Positions 14,894 through 24,189 are shown, counted from the first letter of the stretch. The stretch is 44,972 nt of DNA from Bacillus sp. AFS041924 (GCF_002577195.1 NZ_NULG01000046.1:19476-64447), one strand, 5' to 3'. Made by a program: numbers and translations. Notes: a model not told the origin generated them from the sequence alone.

Positions 14894-15787
14894 ATGGAGA
14901 AAAGTCTTCAAAAGCAATTAGACTTTGCTGCTATGTTAAGCATTGTTTCCTATTTAGTTCTTGCAACTGTGAAAGTACTAGTTAGTTTTTATACAAATTC
15001 TAGTGCTCTTTTAGCAGATGGACTTAATAATGTGACGGATATTGGTGCGACTTTAGCCGTTTTTATCGGCATTAGAATTGCAAGAAAGCCAAGAGATTTA
15101 GACCATCCCTACGGTCATTCAAGAGCAGAACAAGTAGCTACTTTAATAGCGTCCTTTATTATGATGTCAGTTGGTTTACAGGTCATCATTGAAAATAGTC
15201 GGTCGCTGTTTGTTGGGGACTTTGAGACTCCTAATAGGCTAGCGGCAGTAGTCGCGTTTGCTTCTGGAATTTTTATGTTTGGCATTTACTTCTATAATAA
15301 TAAAGTCGCAAAAAAAACGAAGAGTAAGGGTCTTGAGGCATCAGCGAAAGACAATTTGTCGGATGCATTAGTAAGTTTCGGAACGACGATTGGTGTCCTT
15401 GGTGCTTCTATTGGTTTCCCAATTATTGATCCGATTGTTGCCATTTTAGTAGGTTTTATAATTTGTAAAACAGCGTGGGATATTTTTTATGATGCTACCC
15501 TTTTATTAACAGATGGTTTCGATCCTGCTGAAATGATTCTTTTTACTGAAACTGTTCATAAAGTGCCAGGTGTACATAAAGTAGTTGATCTAAGAGCAAG
15601 AATGTATGGAAATACAACAATTGCAGATGTAGTCATTGAAGTAGACGGCGGAATAGACGTCAGTAAAAGTCACGGCATCACGGACCAAATTGAAATGATA
15701 TTACATGAACAACATGGAATTCAGTATACGCATATTCATGTGGAGCCAAAGAGCAAGTTAAAGGGAAAAGATAGAGTAAAGGAATAG
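14894..15787 (+). CDS. Cation diffusion facilitator family transporter
   Basis: 297 residues with six predicted helices followed by a cytoplasmic C-terminal domain of about 85 residues. Motifs: ADGLNNVTDIGA in helix 2 (NxxxD), DHPYGHSRAEQ after helix 3, DNLSDALVSFG in helix 5 (DxxxD), and a C-terminal HIHVEPK. CDF proteins export divalent metals by proton antiport. The NxxxD/DxxxD pair is more like manganese-type CDFs (MneP/MntE) than zinc-type (HxxxD), so Mn2+ export is the best guess. The start is ATG 14894 after GGTGGGGTGAG; an earlier in-frame ATG at 14846 lacks a ribosome binding site. Confidence 0.85.
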   Translation: MEKSLQKQLDFAAMLSIVSYLVLATVKVLVSFYTNSSALLADGLNNVTDIGATLAVFIGIRIARKPRDLDHPYGHSRAEQVATLIASFIMMSVGLQVIIENSRSLFVGDFETPNRLAAVVAFASGIFMFGIYFYNNKVAKKTKSKGLEASAKDNLSDALVSFGTTIGVLGASIGFPIIDPIVAILVGFIICKTAWDIFYDATLLLTDGFDPAEMILFTETVHKVPGVHKVVDLRARMYGNTTIADVVIEVDGGIDVSKSHGITDQIEMILHEQHGIQYTHIHVEPKSKLKGKDRVKE

Positions 15788-15828
15788 GGAAAGAGTTATT
15801 AAACTTTTCCTATCCCTATGATCCTATT

Positions 15829-16821
15829 TTAATTCATATCTTGTTTAACAAATACAATAAAAGAGATTAATAATGCTGATAGTCCCCATATTGATAGGTT
15901 CATTAGAGAGAAGTGCATGTTTAGTCCTTCTATGGATGGGAGTTGACCGGCTAGGTAGTCGGTTAGGCCAAGGTTTACACTAAAGAAGTATTTTGCTCCA
16001 GACCATGATGTGGCCAGTCCACTTAGTACGCTACCTGTAATTAGCGCGGCAAGCATAATCCCCATTGCAGCGGGTGTCGTTCTAACTAAGACAGATACCA
16101 TAAATGATAGCGTTCCAATTACAATACAAACGAACCATGCTAGTCCAAATGCCATTATGATGTATTGCCATTGTGGAATTAGTTGAACTGAGTCCGTTAA
16201 TAGCTGATTATTTTTGATGACAAAACCTGTTAATACAGGAACTGTCCAGCCTTTAAAACTGAAAACGAAACCTGAAACGGCGTAGGCCATTATCCCATAT
16301 AGGACGAGAAGAAAAGAGATTAATAAACAAATTGATATGTATTTACTAAGTAAGACCTTCCATCTTTTGATAGGCCGGGTTAGTAGTAGTTTTATCGTGC
16401 CATCGCTTCGTTCACCGGATATTATATCGATCGTTATGACCATGACTAATAAAGGTAAAAGTAACCATCCTATACTTTGTTCAATTAATTTTCGGATAAA
16501 TGTAGGAGCACCTGGCGTAGTAGGATTTATGTCATTATCCAAATAATATTGCTCCTGATCAATTTGAACCTTTAACCAACTTTTCCATTCTTCAGGTATT
16601 CCTGATGAGTTTAATCTATTTTGTTGATCGACTATTTTTTGTTGAAGTGCTACTTTCCAATTATCAGTACCTAGTCTTTTAATTGTTTCTTCAGTTTGCT
16701 GCAATTGAGCATAAACAAAAATAGGGATTAGTACTCCTAAAATGCAAAAGATAACGAGTATTCTTCGTTTCCTAACCATCTTTTCAATTTCGTTAAAGAC
16801 GAGTCTAATTAGCTCAGCCAC
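15829..16821 (-). CDS. ABC-2 type permease (BcrB-like)
   Basis: A 330-residue permease with about six helices, a large first outside loop (about residues 40-105, QQTEETIKRLGTDNWK) and SGERSDGTIKLLLTRPIKR near residue 133. It starts with GTG 16821, which overlaps the end of the ATPase gene by 8 nt; GGAGGCG inside the ATPase gene is its ribosome binding site. It is the last gene of the GDSL-ATPase-permease operon and a paralogue of the permease at 7209. Substrate unknown. Confidence 0.82.
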   Translation of the reverse strand: MAELIRLVFNEIEKMVRKRRILVIFCILGVLIPIFVYAQLQQTEETIKRLGTDNWKVALQQKIVDQQNRLNSSGIPEEWKSWLKVQIDQEQYYLDNDINPTTPGAPTFIRKLIEQSIGWLLLPLLVMVITIDIISGERSDGTIKLLLTRPIKRWKVLLSKYISICLLISFLLVLYGIMAYAVSGFVFSFKGWTVPVLTGFVIKNNQLLTDSVQLIPQWQYIIMAFGLAWFVCIVIGTLSFMVSVLVRTTPAAMGIMLAALITGSVLSGLATSWSGAKYFFSVNLGLTDYLAGQLPSIEGLNMHFSLMNLSIWGLSALLISFIVFVKQDMN

Positions 16822-17731
16822 GAACTTCGCCTCCAGTCATTTCCATAAATAAATCTTCCAATGTTTCAGACATTGTCTTAACGCCATTCACTTGTACGTC
16901 ATTTGCAACGAATTTTTGAATAACTTCATTAATTTTTAAAGGTGACATACGACAGAGTATAACCCCATCCTTTACAATCACATCTTGAATCGAGGAATCC
17001 TTCTTTAATAATTCTAGAGCTTTCTGTATTGGAGAAACACGCCACTCAACTCTTTCAGCAGCTTCTTTTATTAATTCTTTTACTGTAGAAACTCTAACCA
17101 TTTTACCTTTATTAATAATTCCTACTCGATCACAGATCATTTCAATTTCACTTAATAAATGGCTTGAAATAAACACACTTATATTTTGTTCCTTTACGAG
17201 CATATGAATAAATTCTCGTAATTCACGAATACCAGCTGGGTCCAAACCATTTGTTGGTTCGTCTAAAATAAGAAGCTTAGGACCTCCAAGTAAAGCTTGG
17301 GCAATACCTAATCTTTGTTTCATTCCTAGCGAATACGTTTTTACTTTTTCATGAATTCGATCAGTTAATTTTACTAAATTAACTACTTCATTTATTTTTT
17401 TATCATCTTTGATTCCTAACATTCTCGCAAATTGATTTAGATTTTCCCAACCAGTTAAATATCCATACAATTCCGGGTTCTCTACAATACACCCAATTTG
17501 TCGCATGGCCTCCTTGAAATGAGATTTAACCGAAAATCCAGCAATTTCGATCGTTCCTTTTGTTGGTTGGATTAATCCAACTAGCATTCGAATAGTGGTT
17601 GTTTTTCCAGCCCCATTTGGACCTAGGAAGCCAAATACTTCGCCTTCATTTACTTCAAATGAAATTTGATCAACTAGGACTTTTCCTTTAATGCTTTTAG
17701 TAACTCCATTTAATTTAAGAACTTTATTCAT
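16814..17731 (-). CDS. ABC transporter ATP-binding protein (BcrA-like)
   Basis: 305 residues: Walker A GPNGAGKTTT, signature YSLGMKQRLGIAQAL, Walker B LLILDEPTNGLDP, SSHLLSEIEMICD, and a C-terminal regulatory tail. It is closely related to the ATPase at 6299 (same YSLGMKQR signature and tail ending EDLFMEMTGG). The frame opens at GTG 17740, but GAGGTGA points to ATG 17731, which overlaps the hydrolase stop by 8 nt, so translation is coupled at both ends of this gene. Confidence 0.85.
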   Translation of the reverse strand: MNKVLKLNGVTKSIKGKVLVDQISFEVNEGEVFGFLGPNGAGKTTTIRMLVGLIQPTKGTIEIAGFSVKSHFKEAMRQIGCIVENPELYGYLTGWENLNQFARMLGIKDDKKINEVVNLVKLTDRIHEKVKTYSLGMKQRLGIAQALLGGPKLLILDEPTNGLDPAGIRELREFIHMLVKEQNISVFISSHLLSEIEMICDRVGIINKGKMVRVSTVKELIKEAAERVEWRVSPIQKALELLKKDSSIQDVIVKDGVILCRMSPLKINEVIQKFVANDVQVNGVKTMSETLEDLFMEMTGGEVRG

Positions 17732-18539
17732 TTGACTCACCTCGAAGCTGACTTCCTATTTTACTTGTTAAGCGATTTGCCATTTCAATATAACCGTGTC
17801 TGTTCGGATGAAAATGGTCAGTGTACAAATACTTATTTTCTTCGTTATAAAATAGATCAAATGTTGGAATTACGTATGCATTGTTAATTTGAAGTACTGA
17901 AGTTTCGAGAAGATTATTCCATCTTGAAACAAAGCTTGATGAGGCATCCAATCCTTGAACATTATGAAATGGATTATAATAACCAAACGCATAGATCGAT
18001 GCTGTAGGATTTTTTTGACGGATTAGTTTAAAAATTGATTGTAAATTACGTTTAAATGTTTTTTCATCTGGTCGATATGACTTTATAAATTGTTCATTTA
18101 ATTGATTAGCACCAGGGAATAAGTCGTTACTCCCAATAGAAAGAACAATTATGTCCGCAGAGCCAATCGTTTCTAGTATGTTTTTTTTCTTTAAATCATT
18201 TAATAAATTTGAAGTTTTAGCACCACTAACAGCTAAATTGGTTATAGAAGTTGTTTGCTTATTTTCTTTTTGAAGAATGGTCTTTAATCTTCCAACATAT
18301 CCTGTTCCTTCATCATCACCGACACCGCGAGTTAGTGAGTCTCCTAAGGCAACGATTTTTAGTTTTTCGCTTTTATGACCTTTATCAGTACTCTTTTTCT
18401 GATCATTACTATTAACAATTAGTTTGCTTTTTTGTGGATTTAAAACAGTATAGGCGCCTTTTGCGAAGCCATAAGATAATAAAACAAAACAAATTAATGA
18501 AACGAACATGATTAACCGAACGAAATGATTGTATTTCAA
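17724..18539 (-). CDS. Membrane-anchored SGNH/GDSL hydrolase
   Basis: A 271-residue protein with one N-terminal helix (residues 8-28), so the enzyme faces outside. GDSL blocks: GDSLTRGVGDD with the nucleophile Ser, AVSGAKTSNLL, GSNDLFPG, and YTDHFHPNRHG with the catalytic Asp and His. SGNH hydrolases cut ester bonds in lipids, acylated glycans or peptidoglycan; the substrate is not shown. It starts at TTG 18539 after GGTGGTG. It overlaps the ABC ATPase gene, so hydrolase and transporter are made together and may act on the same envelope component. Confidence 0.85.
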   Translation of the reverse strand: MKYNHFVRLIMFVSLICFVLLSYGFAKGAYTVLNPQKSKLIVNSNDQKKSTDKGHKSEKLKIVALGDSLTRGVGDDEGTGYVGRLKTILQKENKQTTSITNLAVSGAKTSNLLNDLKKKNILETIGSADIIVLSIGSNDLFPGANQLNEQFIKSYRPDEKTFKRNLQSIFKLIRQKNPTASIYAFGYYNPFHNVQGLDASSSFVSRWNNLLETSVLQINNAYVIPTFDLFYNEENKYLYTDHFHPNRHGYIEMANRLTSKIGSQLRGESNE

Positions 18540-18613
18540 AATTCACACCACCAAAAAAGGAAAAATTTTCATTTATTAAATCATTATTACCATAATAAAA
18601 TCAGATTTGCACG

Positions 18614-18645
18614 AAAAAACCTGTCTTCAAAAAACAAAGACAGGT
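18614..18645 (-). terminator. Terminator of the FNT gene
   Basis: On the minus strand ACCTGTCTT pairs with AAGACAGGT, followed by six T. Confidence 0.75.
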
Positions 18646-18654
18646 AGATTCGTT

Positions 18655-19458
18655 TTATGAAGCGCGTTTTAGTTCTTTTACTTCTAATTTTTTATCGTTG
18701 TTTAAGTAGAAATATGCCATTCCGACACCAACCGAACCACCAATAATATTTCCAATCGTAACAGGAATTAAATTATGCAATACATCACTAAAAGTAAATG
18801 CGACCTCATGTGGCATAATATAGGATAATGTGAACACGGCAATATTTGCGATACTGTGTTCATAACCAGAGAAGAAGAAAGCAAAAACTAATAAAAAAAT
18901 CAGTAGCATTTTAGCCAAATCATCTTTAAATCTTGTCGGTAAAAAACAAGCAAGACAGACAAGCCAGTTACATAAAATACCTTTAAAAAATAAGTGTAAA
19001 AATGGAGCGTGAATTTTATGGTCGACTACACCAGTTAAAAAATGGTCAGCAGGAAAATCTTTTGCTAAACCTGTAAAAAAATAAATACTCGCAAATATAA
19101 AAGCACCAATAATATTACCCGAGTAACATGCAACCCAGTTTTTTAATAAATCCTGTTTTGAAGTTTTTTTAGCTAATGTTGAGAAAGTAAAATACATCGT
19201 ATTACTAGTGAATAACTCTCCACCACCATAAATAATCATTATTAATGCTGTTGAGAAAACAAGTGGATAAGCCACGGTTGAAAAGGGTGAGTCCTGCAAT
19301 CTAAATAATTCCGCTAATTTTAAACATACAATTAGAATAAAGCTTATATAAACAGAAGCTAATGCAGCACGTGCTAAGTATTTAACTAAGCTTTGATCGA
19401 GAATTTTCTTTTTTTTAAGGGCTAATTCAATACAATATTGGATACTATCGCGTTCCAA
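18655..19458 (-). CDS. Formate/nitrite transporter (FNT) family channel
   Basis: 267 residues with six helices. FNT signatures: ELFTSNT in the first half, FFSGYEHSIANIAVF near residue 200 and LIPVTIGNIIGG near residue 235; the central His of the FNT pore lies in GYEHS. FNT channels pass formate, nitrite or hydrosulfide as weak acids; NirC- or YwcJ-like nitrite transport is likely, but no nitrite enzyme lies nearby. The start is TTG 19458 after AAGGAG; there is no ATG alternative. It stands alone. Confidence 0.88.
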   Translation of the reverse strand: MERDSIQYCIELALKKKKILDQSLVKYLARAALASVYISFILIVCLKLAELFRLQDSPFSTVAYPLVFSTALIMIIYGGGELFTSNTMYFTFSTLAKKTSKQDLLKNWVACYSGNIIGAFIFASIYFFTGLAKDFPADHFLTGVVDHKIHAPFLHLFFKGILCNWLVCLACFLPTRFKDDLAKMLLIFLLVFAFFFSGYEHSIANIAVFTLSYIMPHEVAFTFSDVLHNLIPVTIGNIIGGSVGVGMAYFYLNNDKKLEVKELKRAS

Positions 19459-19833
19459 GTAGATTCACTCCTTAGGCGTTCTTTAAAAACACATACATAG
19501 TATACAAACAAAAAACGATTACAAATTTGTGAAACTGTGAACAAATTATGAAATGTAAAACGGAGCTGAGATAAAGGTATAGGAGTAGGATATTGAAATG
19601 GACAATGGGGGGAAAACGTATGAAATCTTGACGAGTTCAGCTTCCACATTCTTAGATAACAGCATTATTTACAAAAATAACTATGATTTATTATTTTTAC
19701 TTTACATTTTTAAATAATCATCTAAATAGTGGTTGAAGATATAATATAATTTCAGTAGTAAACAGATTTCGGTAAAAAAAGGAAAAAGTATTCAGTTTGA
19801 AAAAAGTTTAATAAATTTGGAGAGGTGATTTGA
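19459..19833. other. Intergenic region without a recognised gene
   Basis: A+T-rich gap between the divergent FNT gene and the DUF2573-like gene. TATAAT-like sequences at 19740-19750 may serve the rightward gene. I see no RNA gene, repeat or credible ORF; a minus-strand ORF at 19752-20177 is antisense to the DUF2573-like gene and has no support. Confidence 0.5.
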
Positions 19834-20097
19834 TTGGCAAATGAGTTTGAAGAAAAATTTGATGCGTTACTAAAAAAATATACAGAATTGTTATTAGGAG
19901 ATTGGTCGGAGGAAAAACAGGCAAAAGTGGAAAAATGGGTTATGTATACATATATATCAAAATCAATGCCCGCTTTAACAAAACACTGGAATGATACGTA
20001 TCCACAAGCAAAAGAAGAGGTTATTAATTTAATAAGAGAAATTAAAACATTAAACGACCAACATAGAGAGGCTATGGCAAACAAAAAGAAGCAATAA
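19834..20097 (+). CDS. YusU-like (DUF2573) small protein
   Basis: An 87-residue, charged, mostly helical soluble protein: EEKFDALLKKYTELLLGDW, then KWVMYTYISKSMPALTKHWN. It resembles the DUF2573/YusU family of Bacillales, with no known function. It starts at TTG 19834 behind GGAGAGGTGA; no in-frame ATG is near. Its place next to the yus fatty-acid genes fits. Confidence 0.65.
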   Translation: MANEFEEKFDALLKKYTELLLGDWSEEKQAKVEKWVMYTYISKSMPALTKHWNDTYPQAKEEVINLIREIKTLNDQHREAMANKKKQ

Positions 20098-20286
20098 TAT
20101 TTATCCATAATTTTCAAAGATGACGATAAGTATAAGTTATGATAATATAATGTTAAGTAAGGGCATACATTTTTCAATAAACAAAATTCGACAAATTATT
20201 AAATAATTGTTTTAACGAAATTCAATAAATGATACATTAGTAATATATAGAGAGAAAAAGTAAAGTTAAAATCTGGGGGTAAAGTA

Positions 20287-21204
20287 ATGGAACAAGTTAT
20301 GAAGAATGCTTTTTTATTTATGTCTAAAAATAAGTTTTTAACTAAAATGGCTAAGAAATATGGCCTAAGATTTGGTGCAGCTCGTTTTGTTGCAGGCGAA
20401 ACAATTGATTTAGCTACAAAAGTTATTAAGGACTTAAATAAAAAGAATTTAAAAGTAACAATTGATTATCTTGGAGAATTCGTAGACACGGTTGAAGAAG
20501 CAAATGAAATGGCAGATCACTGTATCGAAGCAATCGAAGCGATTGGTAAGGAGAAATTAGATTCTCAGTGCTCACTAAAAATGACTTCTATGGGTCTTGA
20601 TATTTCAGACGAGCTAGTTTTAGCAAATATGCGTCGCATTTTAGAGGCAGCTAAAAAGAGCGGTGTATTCGTTACAATCGATATGGAAGACTTCTCTCGT
20701 TGTGAAAAAACAATTCGAATCTTTAAGCAATTAAAATCTGAGTACGACAATATCGGAACGGTTATTCAAGCTTATTTATACAGAACTGAAGCTGACATCG
20801 CAGATTTAAATAGCTTAAAACCTAACTTGCGTTTAGTTAAAGGTGCTTATAAAGAGCCAGCAGAAGTAGCTTTTCCAGAGAAAAAAGATGTGGATGAAAA
20901 CTTCAAAAAAATTATTAAAATGCACTTGTTAAACGGTAACTTTACTGCGATCGCTTCTCATGATGAGGCTATGATTGAGTACACAAAACAATTAGTAAAA
21001 GAGCATAATATTCCAAATGATCAATTTGAGTTCCAAATGTTATATGGAATCCGTATAGAGCGTCAATTAGAGCTTGTTAAAGAAGGATATAATATGCGAG
21101 TTTATGTTCCTTATGGTACTGACTGGTATGGATATTTCATGCGTCGTCTTGCAGAACGTCCTGCAAACGTTGCATTCGTGTTAAAAGGTATGTTCAGTAA
21201 ATAA
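20287..21204 (+). CDS. fadM: Proline dehydrogenase family protein (FadM/PutB-like)
   Basis: 305 residues, the single-domain FAD proline dehydrogenase barrel. Motifs: RLVKGAYKEP near residue 180, IASHDEAMI, FQMLYGIRIERQLELV, and the C-terminal VYVPYGTDWYGYFMRRLAERP, which carries the two Arg that hold proline. The family oxidises L-proline to pyrroline-5-carboxylate. In B. subtilis the protein at this locus (YusM) was renamed FadM, while PutB is a separate paralogue, so proline as the true substrate is probable but not certain. GGGGGTAAAG precedes the ATG. No FadR site is seen in front of it. Confidence 0.85.
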   Translation: MEQVMKNAFLFMSKNKFLTKMAKKYGLRFGAARFVAGETIDLATKVIKDLNKKNLKVTIDYLGEFVDTVEEANEMADHCIEAIEAIGKEKLDSQCSLKMTSMGLDISDELVLANMRRILEAAKKSGVFVTIDMEDFSRCEKTIRIFKQLKSEYDNIGTVIQAYLYRTEADIADLNSLKPNLRLVKGAYKEPAEVAFPEKKDVDENFKKIIKMHLLNGNFTAIASHDEAMIEYTKQLVKEHNIPNDQFEFQMLYGIRIERQLELVKEGYNMRVYVPYGTDWYGYFMRRLAERPANVAFVLKGMFSK

Positions 21205-21218
21205 TTTTAAAATTAAAG

Positions 21219-21267
21219 AGGCTAACTAAAAAGGATTGAGTGAGGATCCTTTTTAGTCAGCCTTTTT
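21219..21267 (+). terminator. Strong terminator after fadM
   Basis: AGGCT and ACTAAAAAGGAT pair with ATCCTTTTTAGT and AGCCT across one mismatch (17 bp in all), followed by five T. Confidence 0.85.
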
Positions 21268-21379
21268 CTCTTTTACAGGATTTTTTGTGATAAGTAAGTT
21301 ATTAGTAAAACAACATTATTCTTATAATTGCTTAGATCATACATGTCCTAATTTTGCTATTAGTTTTGAGTGAAAAAGT

Positions 21380-21520
21380 TTACTGCCCCATATTTTTCTT
21401 GCCGTACTGCTGATTGTTACTTTGTCTTCCTTTTTCCTGCTTCTGATCTCCATGACTCGCATTACCTTGAACACTTGCTGCACTAACTCCACCCTTTGAT
21501 GGGTTTCTTTCACGTTTCAT
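21380..21520 (-). CDS. yuzL: YuzL-like small protein
   Basis: A 46-residue hydrophilic protein beginning MKRERNPSKGGVSAASVQGN and ending QQYGKKNMGQ. The NPSKxGVSAASVxGN block and the NQQYxKxN tail match the YuzL family of Bacillales. In B. subtilis yuzL lies in this same neighbourhood. GGAGGTGAT lies at ideal spacing before ATG 21520. It is short, basic and rich in Ser, Gly and Gln, like minor small spore proteins; a spore role is inference. Confidence 0.75.
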   Translation of the reverse strand: MKRERNPSKGGVSAASVQGNASHGDQKQEKGRQSNNQQYGKKNMGQ

Positions 21521-21669
21521 TTCTTATCACCTCCATTTCTTAGACTAACCTAATTAAATAAACTTATAAGTAAAAAAATGGTACAAATTAAAAAAAGCAG
21601 AGAGAGTATAAAATTAAGGAAAAGAATATAGGTTTAGAATAAAATTTACTAATTTGAACTTTTTGTTTA

Positions 21670-21698
21670 TTGCGAAAAATGAGAATTTATCATATAGT
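21670..21698 (+). promoter_or_regulatory. Sigma-A promoter of fadNAE
   Basis: TTGCGA (21670-21675), 17-nt spacer, TATAGT (21693-21698). The predicted start near 21705 is about 40 nt upstream of the FadR operator. Confidence 0.55.
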
Positions 21699-21743
21699 GA
21701 AAGAAGAGGTGCTCATTGATAATGGATTGTTGTATCCAGAAAG

Positions 21744-21761
21744 TGAATGAGTATTCATTCA
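21744..21761. promoter_or_regulatory. FadR operator
   Basis: TGAATGAGTATTCATTCA is an inverted repeat with 7-bp arms that fits the published B. subtilis FadR (YsiA) consensus TGAATGAMTANTCATTCA at all but one position (G for M at position 8). It lies just upstream of the fadN ribosome binding site, so fadNAE should be repressed until long-chain acyl-CoA is present. Confidence 0.85.
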
Positions 21762-21784
21762 AGAAACGAGGAGGAGAAATGCAT

Positions 21785-24169
21785 ATGATCCAAAGAATAA
21801 AAAAAGCCGCTGTACTCGGCTCCGGTGTGATGGGATCTGGTATCGCTGCACACTTGGCAAATATAGGAATTCCAACTTTACTACTTGATATTGTACCAAG
21901 AGAACTAACGGAGGAAGATGCTGCAAAAGGTCTAACTACTGACTCCAAAGAATTTCGTAATCGTTTTAGTCAAACGGCTATTCAGAAATTATTGAAACAA
22001 AAGCCAGCTCCTCTTGCATCTAAGAAAAACTTAGCACTAATTCAATCAGGTAACTTTGAAGATGACATGGGTCGTTTAAGCGAAGTTGACTGGATTATTG
22101 AAGTAGTCGTTGAAAATTTAGCGATTAAAAAACAAGTATTAGCTAAGGTTGATGCTCACCGCAAACCTGGCTCAATCGTAAGCTCGAATACATCTGGTAT
22201 TTCAATTGAAGCAATGTCTGAAGATTGTTCAGATGACTTCAAAAAACATTTCTTAGGCACTCACTTTTTTAACCCACCACGTTATTTAAAATTATTGGAA
22301 GTTATTCCTACTAAACATACATCTGAAGAAGTACTTACATTTATGAAAGGTTTTGGAGAAGACGTTTTAGGTAAAGGCGTTGTATTAGCAAAAGATACTC
22401 CAAACTTTATAGGAAACCGGATCGGAACTTACGGATTACTTGTAACTGTACAAGAAATGCTAAAAGGCGGATACAGTGTTGGAGAAGTTGACTCTATTAC
22501 TGGTCCAATGATTGGGCGTCCTTCTAGTGCAACATTCCGTACATTGGATGTAGTTGGATTAGATACATTCATCCACGTTGCAAACAATGTATATGACCTT
22601 GTAGAAGGCGAAGAGAAAGAAGTTTTTAAAGTTCCAGCATTTATGAAGGAAATGGCGAACCGTAATTGGCTTGGAAGTAAATCAGGTCAAGGATTTTTCT
22701 TAAAGCAAGGTAAGGAAATCTTGGAATTAGATCCAAATACATTTGAATACGGAGAAAGAAAAAGCTTGCGAACGGCTTCTACTGAAAGCATTAAACAAGT
22801 GAAAGGCTTAGCAAATAAATTGAAAGCGCTTGTATATGCTGATGACCGTGCAGGAAATTTCTTATGGAGCATTATTAGCCCGGTATTAGTTTATTCTGCT
22901 GAATTGTCTGGTGAAATTTCTGATAACATCGTTGGAATTGATCAAGCAATGAAATGGGGATTTGGCTGGGACTTAGGACCATTTGAAATTTGGGATGCAA
23001 TTGGCGTTTCAAAATCGGTTGTTCGAATGGAGAGCGAAGGCCAAGTAGTACCAAATTGGGTTAAGAATATGATTGATAGTGGTAATGAAACTTTCTATAA
23101 ACAAGACAATGGAGTTACTAGTTTTTATCATAACGGCCAATACGAAGAGTTAGTAAGAAACAATAAAGAAGTTAAATTAAGTGTTTTAAAAGAGCAAGGT
23201 CGAGTGATTAAGCAAAACTCTGGCGCGAGTTTAATTGACCTTGGCGATGGAGTTGCGTGTTTAGAATTCCATACAAAGAGCAATGCAATTGGTATGGATA
23301 TTACTCAAATGATTAATTATGCAGTTGATGAAGTATCAAAAAATTATAAAGGCTTAGTTATTGGTAACCAAGCTAAAAATTTCTGCGTTGGTGCTAATTT
23401 AGCAATGATCTTAATGGAAGCTCAGGATGACAACTACTTTGAAATCGAAATGGTTGTTAAAGGATTCCAGCAAGCAATGATGAAAATTAAGTACTCCGAT
23501 AAGCCAGTTGTTGTAGCTCCTTATGGAATGACATTAGGTGGTGGTGCTGAAATTTGTTTACCAGCTGCTAGCGTAGTTGCGTCTTCAGAAACTTATATGG
23601 GCTTAGTAGAAGTTGGAGTAGGCTTAATCCCAGGTGGAGGCGGTAGTAAAGAGCTTTACATTAAGCAATTAAAACAATTCCCAGAAGGAGTTGAGTTTGA
23701 CTTACAAAGTCTTGCCAATCGAGTATTTGAGACAGTTGCTATGGCAAAAGTATCTACTTCTGCTCAAGAAGCATTTGAAAATGGTTTCTTAAACGATCGT
23801 GATCACAAAGTATTTAATGCAGACCACTTAATTTATGAGGCAAAACAACGTGTACTTAAGTTATATGAAGCTGGTTATAGCGCTCCAATTCGTGAAAAAG
23901 TACCGGTAGTTGGCGAATCTGGTTATGCAACTTTATTAGCGGGTGCAAATTCAATGTACTATTCTGGCTATATTAGTGAGCATGATTTAACGATTGCTAA
24001 GAAATTAGCGTATGTCATTGCTGGCGGAAAAGTACCATTTGGAACGTTAGTAGATGAAGAGTATTTATTAAATATTGAACGTGAAGCGTTTTTAAGTTTA
24101 ATTTCTGAAATGAAATCTCAAGCACGTATGCAACATATGCTTGTTAAAGGAAAACCGTTACGTAATTAA
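21785..24169 (+). CDS. fadN: 3-hydroxyacyl-CoA dehydrogenase / enoyl-CoA hydratase
   Basis: A two-domain beta-oxidation enzyme of about 794 residues. The N-terminal NAD-binding hydroxyacyl-CoA dehydrogenase has KKAAVLGSGVMGSGIAAHL at the dinucleotide site and GTHFFNPPRYLKLLE. The C-terminal crotonase domain has FCVGANLAMI and GMTLGGGAEICLPA. It hydrates enoyl-CoA and oxidises the hydroxyacyl-CoA. AGGAGGAG fits ATG 21785; ATG 21779 (MHMIQ) is also possible. An in-frame ATG at 21722 lies before the FadR site and cannot be the start. It is first in the fadN-fadA-fadE operon; fadA begins 20 nt downstream. Confidence 0.95.
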   Translation: MIQRIKKAAVLGSGVMGSGIAAHLANIGIPTLLLDIVPRELTEEDAAKGLTTDSKEFRNRFSQTAIQKLLKQKPAPLASKKNLALIQSGNFEDDMGRLSEVDWIIEVVVENLAIKKQVLAKVDAHRKPGSIVSSNTSGISIEAMSEDCSDDFKKHFLGTHFFNPPRYLKLLEVIPTKHTSEEVLTFMKGFGEDVLGKGVVLAKDTPNFIGNRIGTYGLLVTVQEMLKGGYSVGEVDSITGPMIGRPSSATFRTLDVVGLDTFIHVANNVYDLVEGEEKEVFKVPAFMKEMANRNWLGSKSGQGFFLKQGKEILELDPNTFEYGERKSLRTASTESIKQVKGLANKLKALVYADDRAGNFLWSIISPVLVYSAELSGEISDNIVGIDQAMKWGFGWDLGPFEIWDAIGVSKSVVRMESEGQVVPNWVKNMIDSGNETFYKQDNGVTSFYHNGQYEELVRNNKEVKLSVLKEQGRVIKQNSGASLIDLGDGVACLEFHTKSNAIGMDITQMINYAVDEVSKNYKGLVIGNQAKNFCVGANLAMILMEAQDDNYFEIEMVVKGFQQAMMKIKYSDKPVVVAPYGMTLGGGAEICLPAASVVASSETYMGLVEVGVGLIPGGGGSKELYIKQLKQFPEGVEFDLQSLANRVFETVAMAKVSTSAQEAFENGFLNDRDHKVFNADHLIYEAKQRVLKLYEAGYSAPIREKVPVVGESGYATLLAGANSMYYSGYISEHDLTIAKKLAYVIAGGKVPFGTLVDEEYLLNIEREAFLSLISEMKSQARMQHMLVKGKPLRN

Positions 24170-24189
24170 TGGGAGATGGAGGGAAGAAC

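Noticed and set aside
15788-15828. Imperfect hairpin between the CDF gene and the leftward permease
   Set aside because: The stem has mismatches and lacks a T run on either strand, so I do not call a terminator.
19752-20177. 141-residue antisense ORF rich in Phe and Ser
   Set aside because: It covers the DUF2573-like gene on the other strand; A-rich coding sequence reads as Phe-rich in antisense.
21716-21784. N-terminal extension of FadN
   Set aside because: It would translate through the FadR operator and the ribosome binding site; FadN homologues begin at the KKAAVLGSG region.
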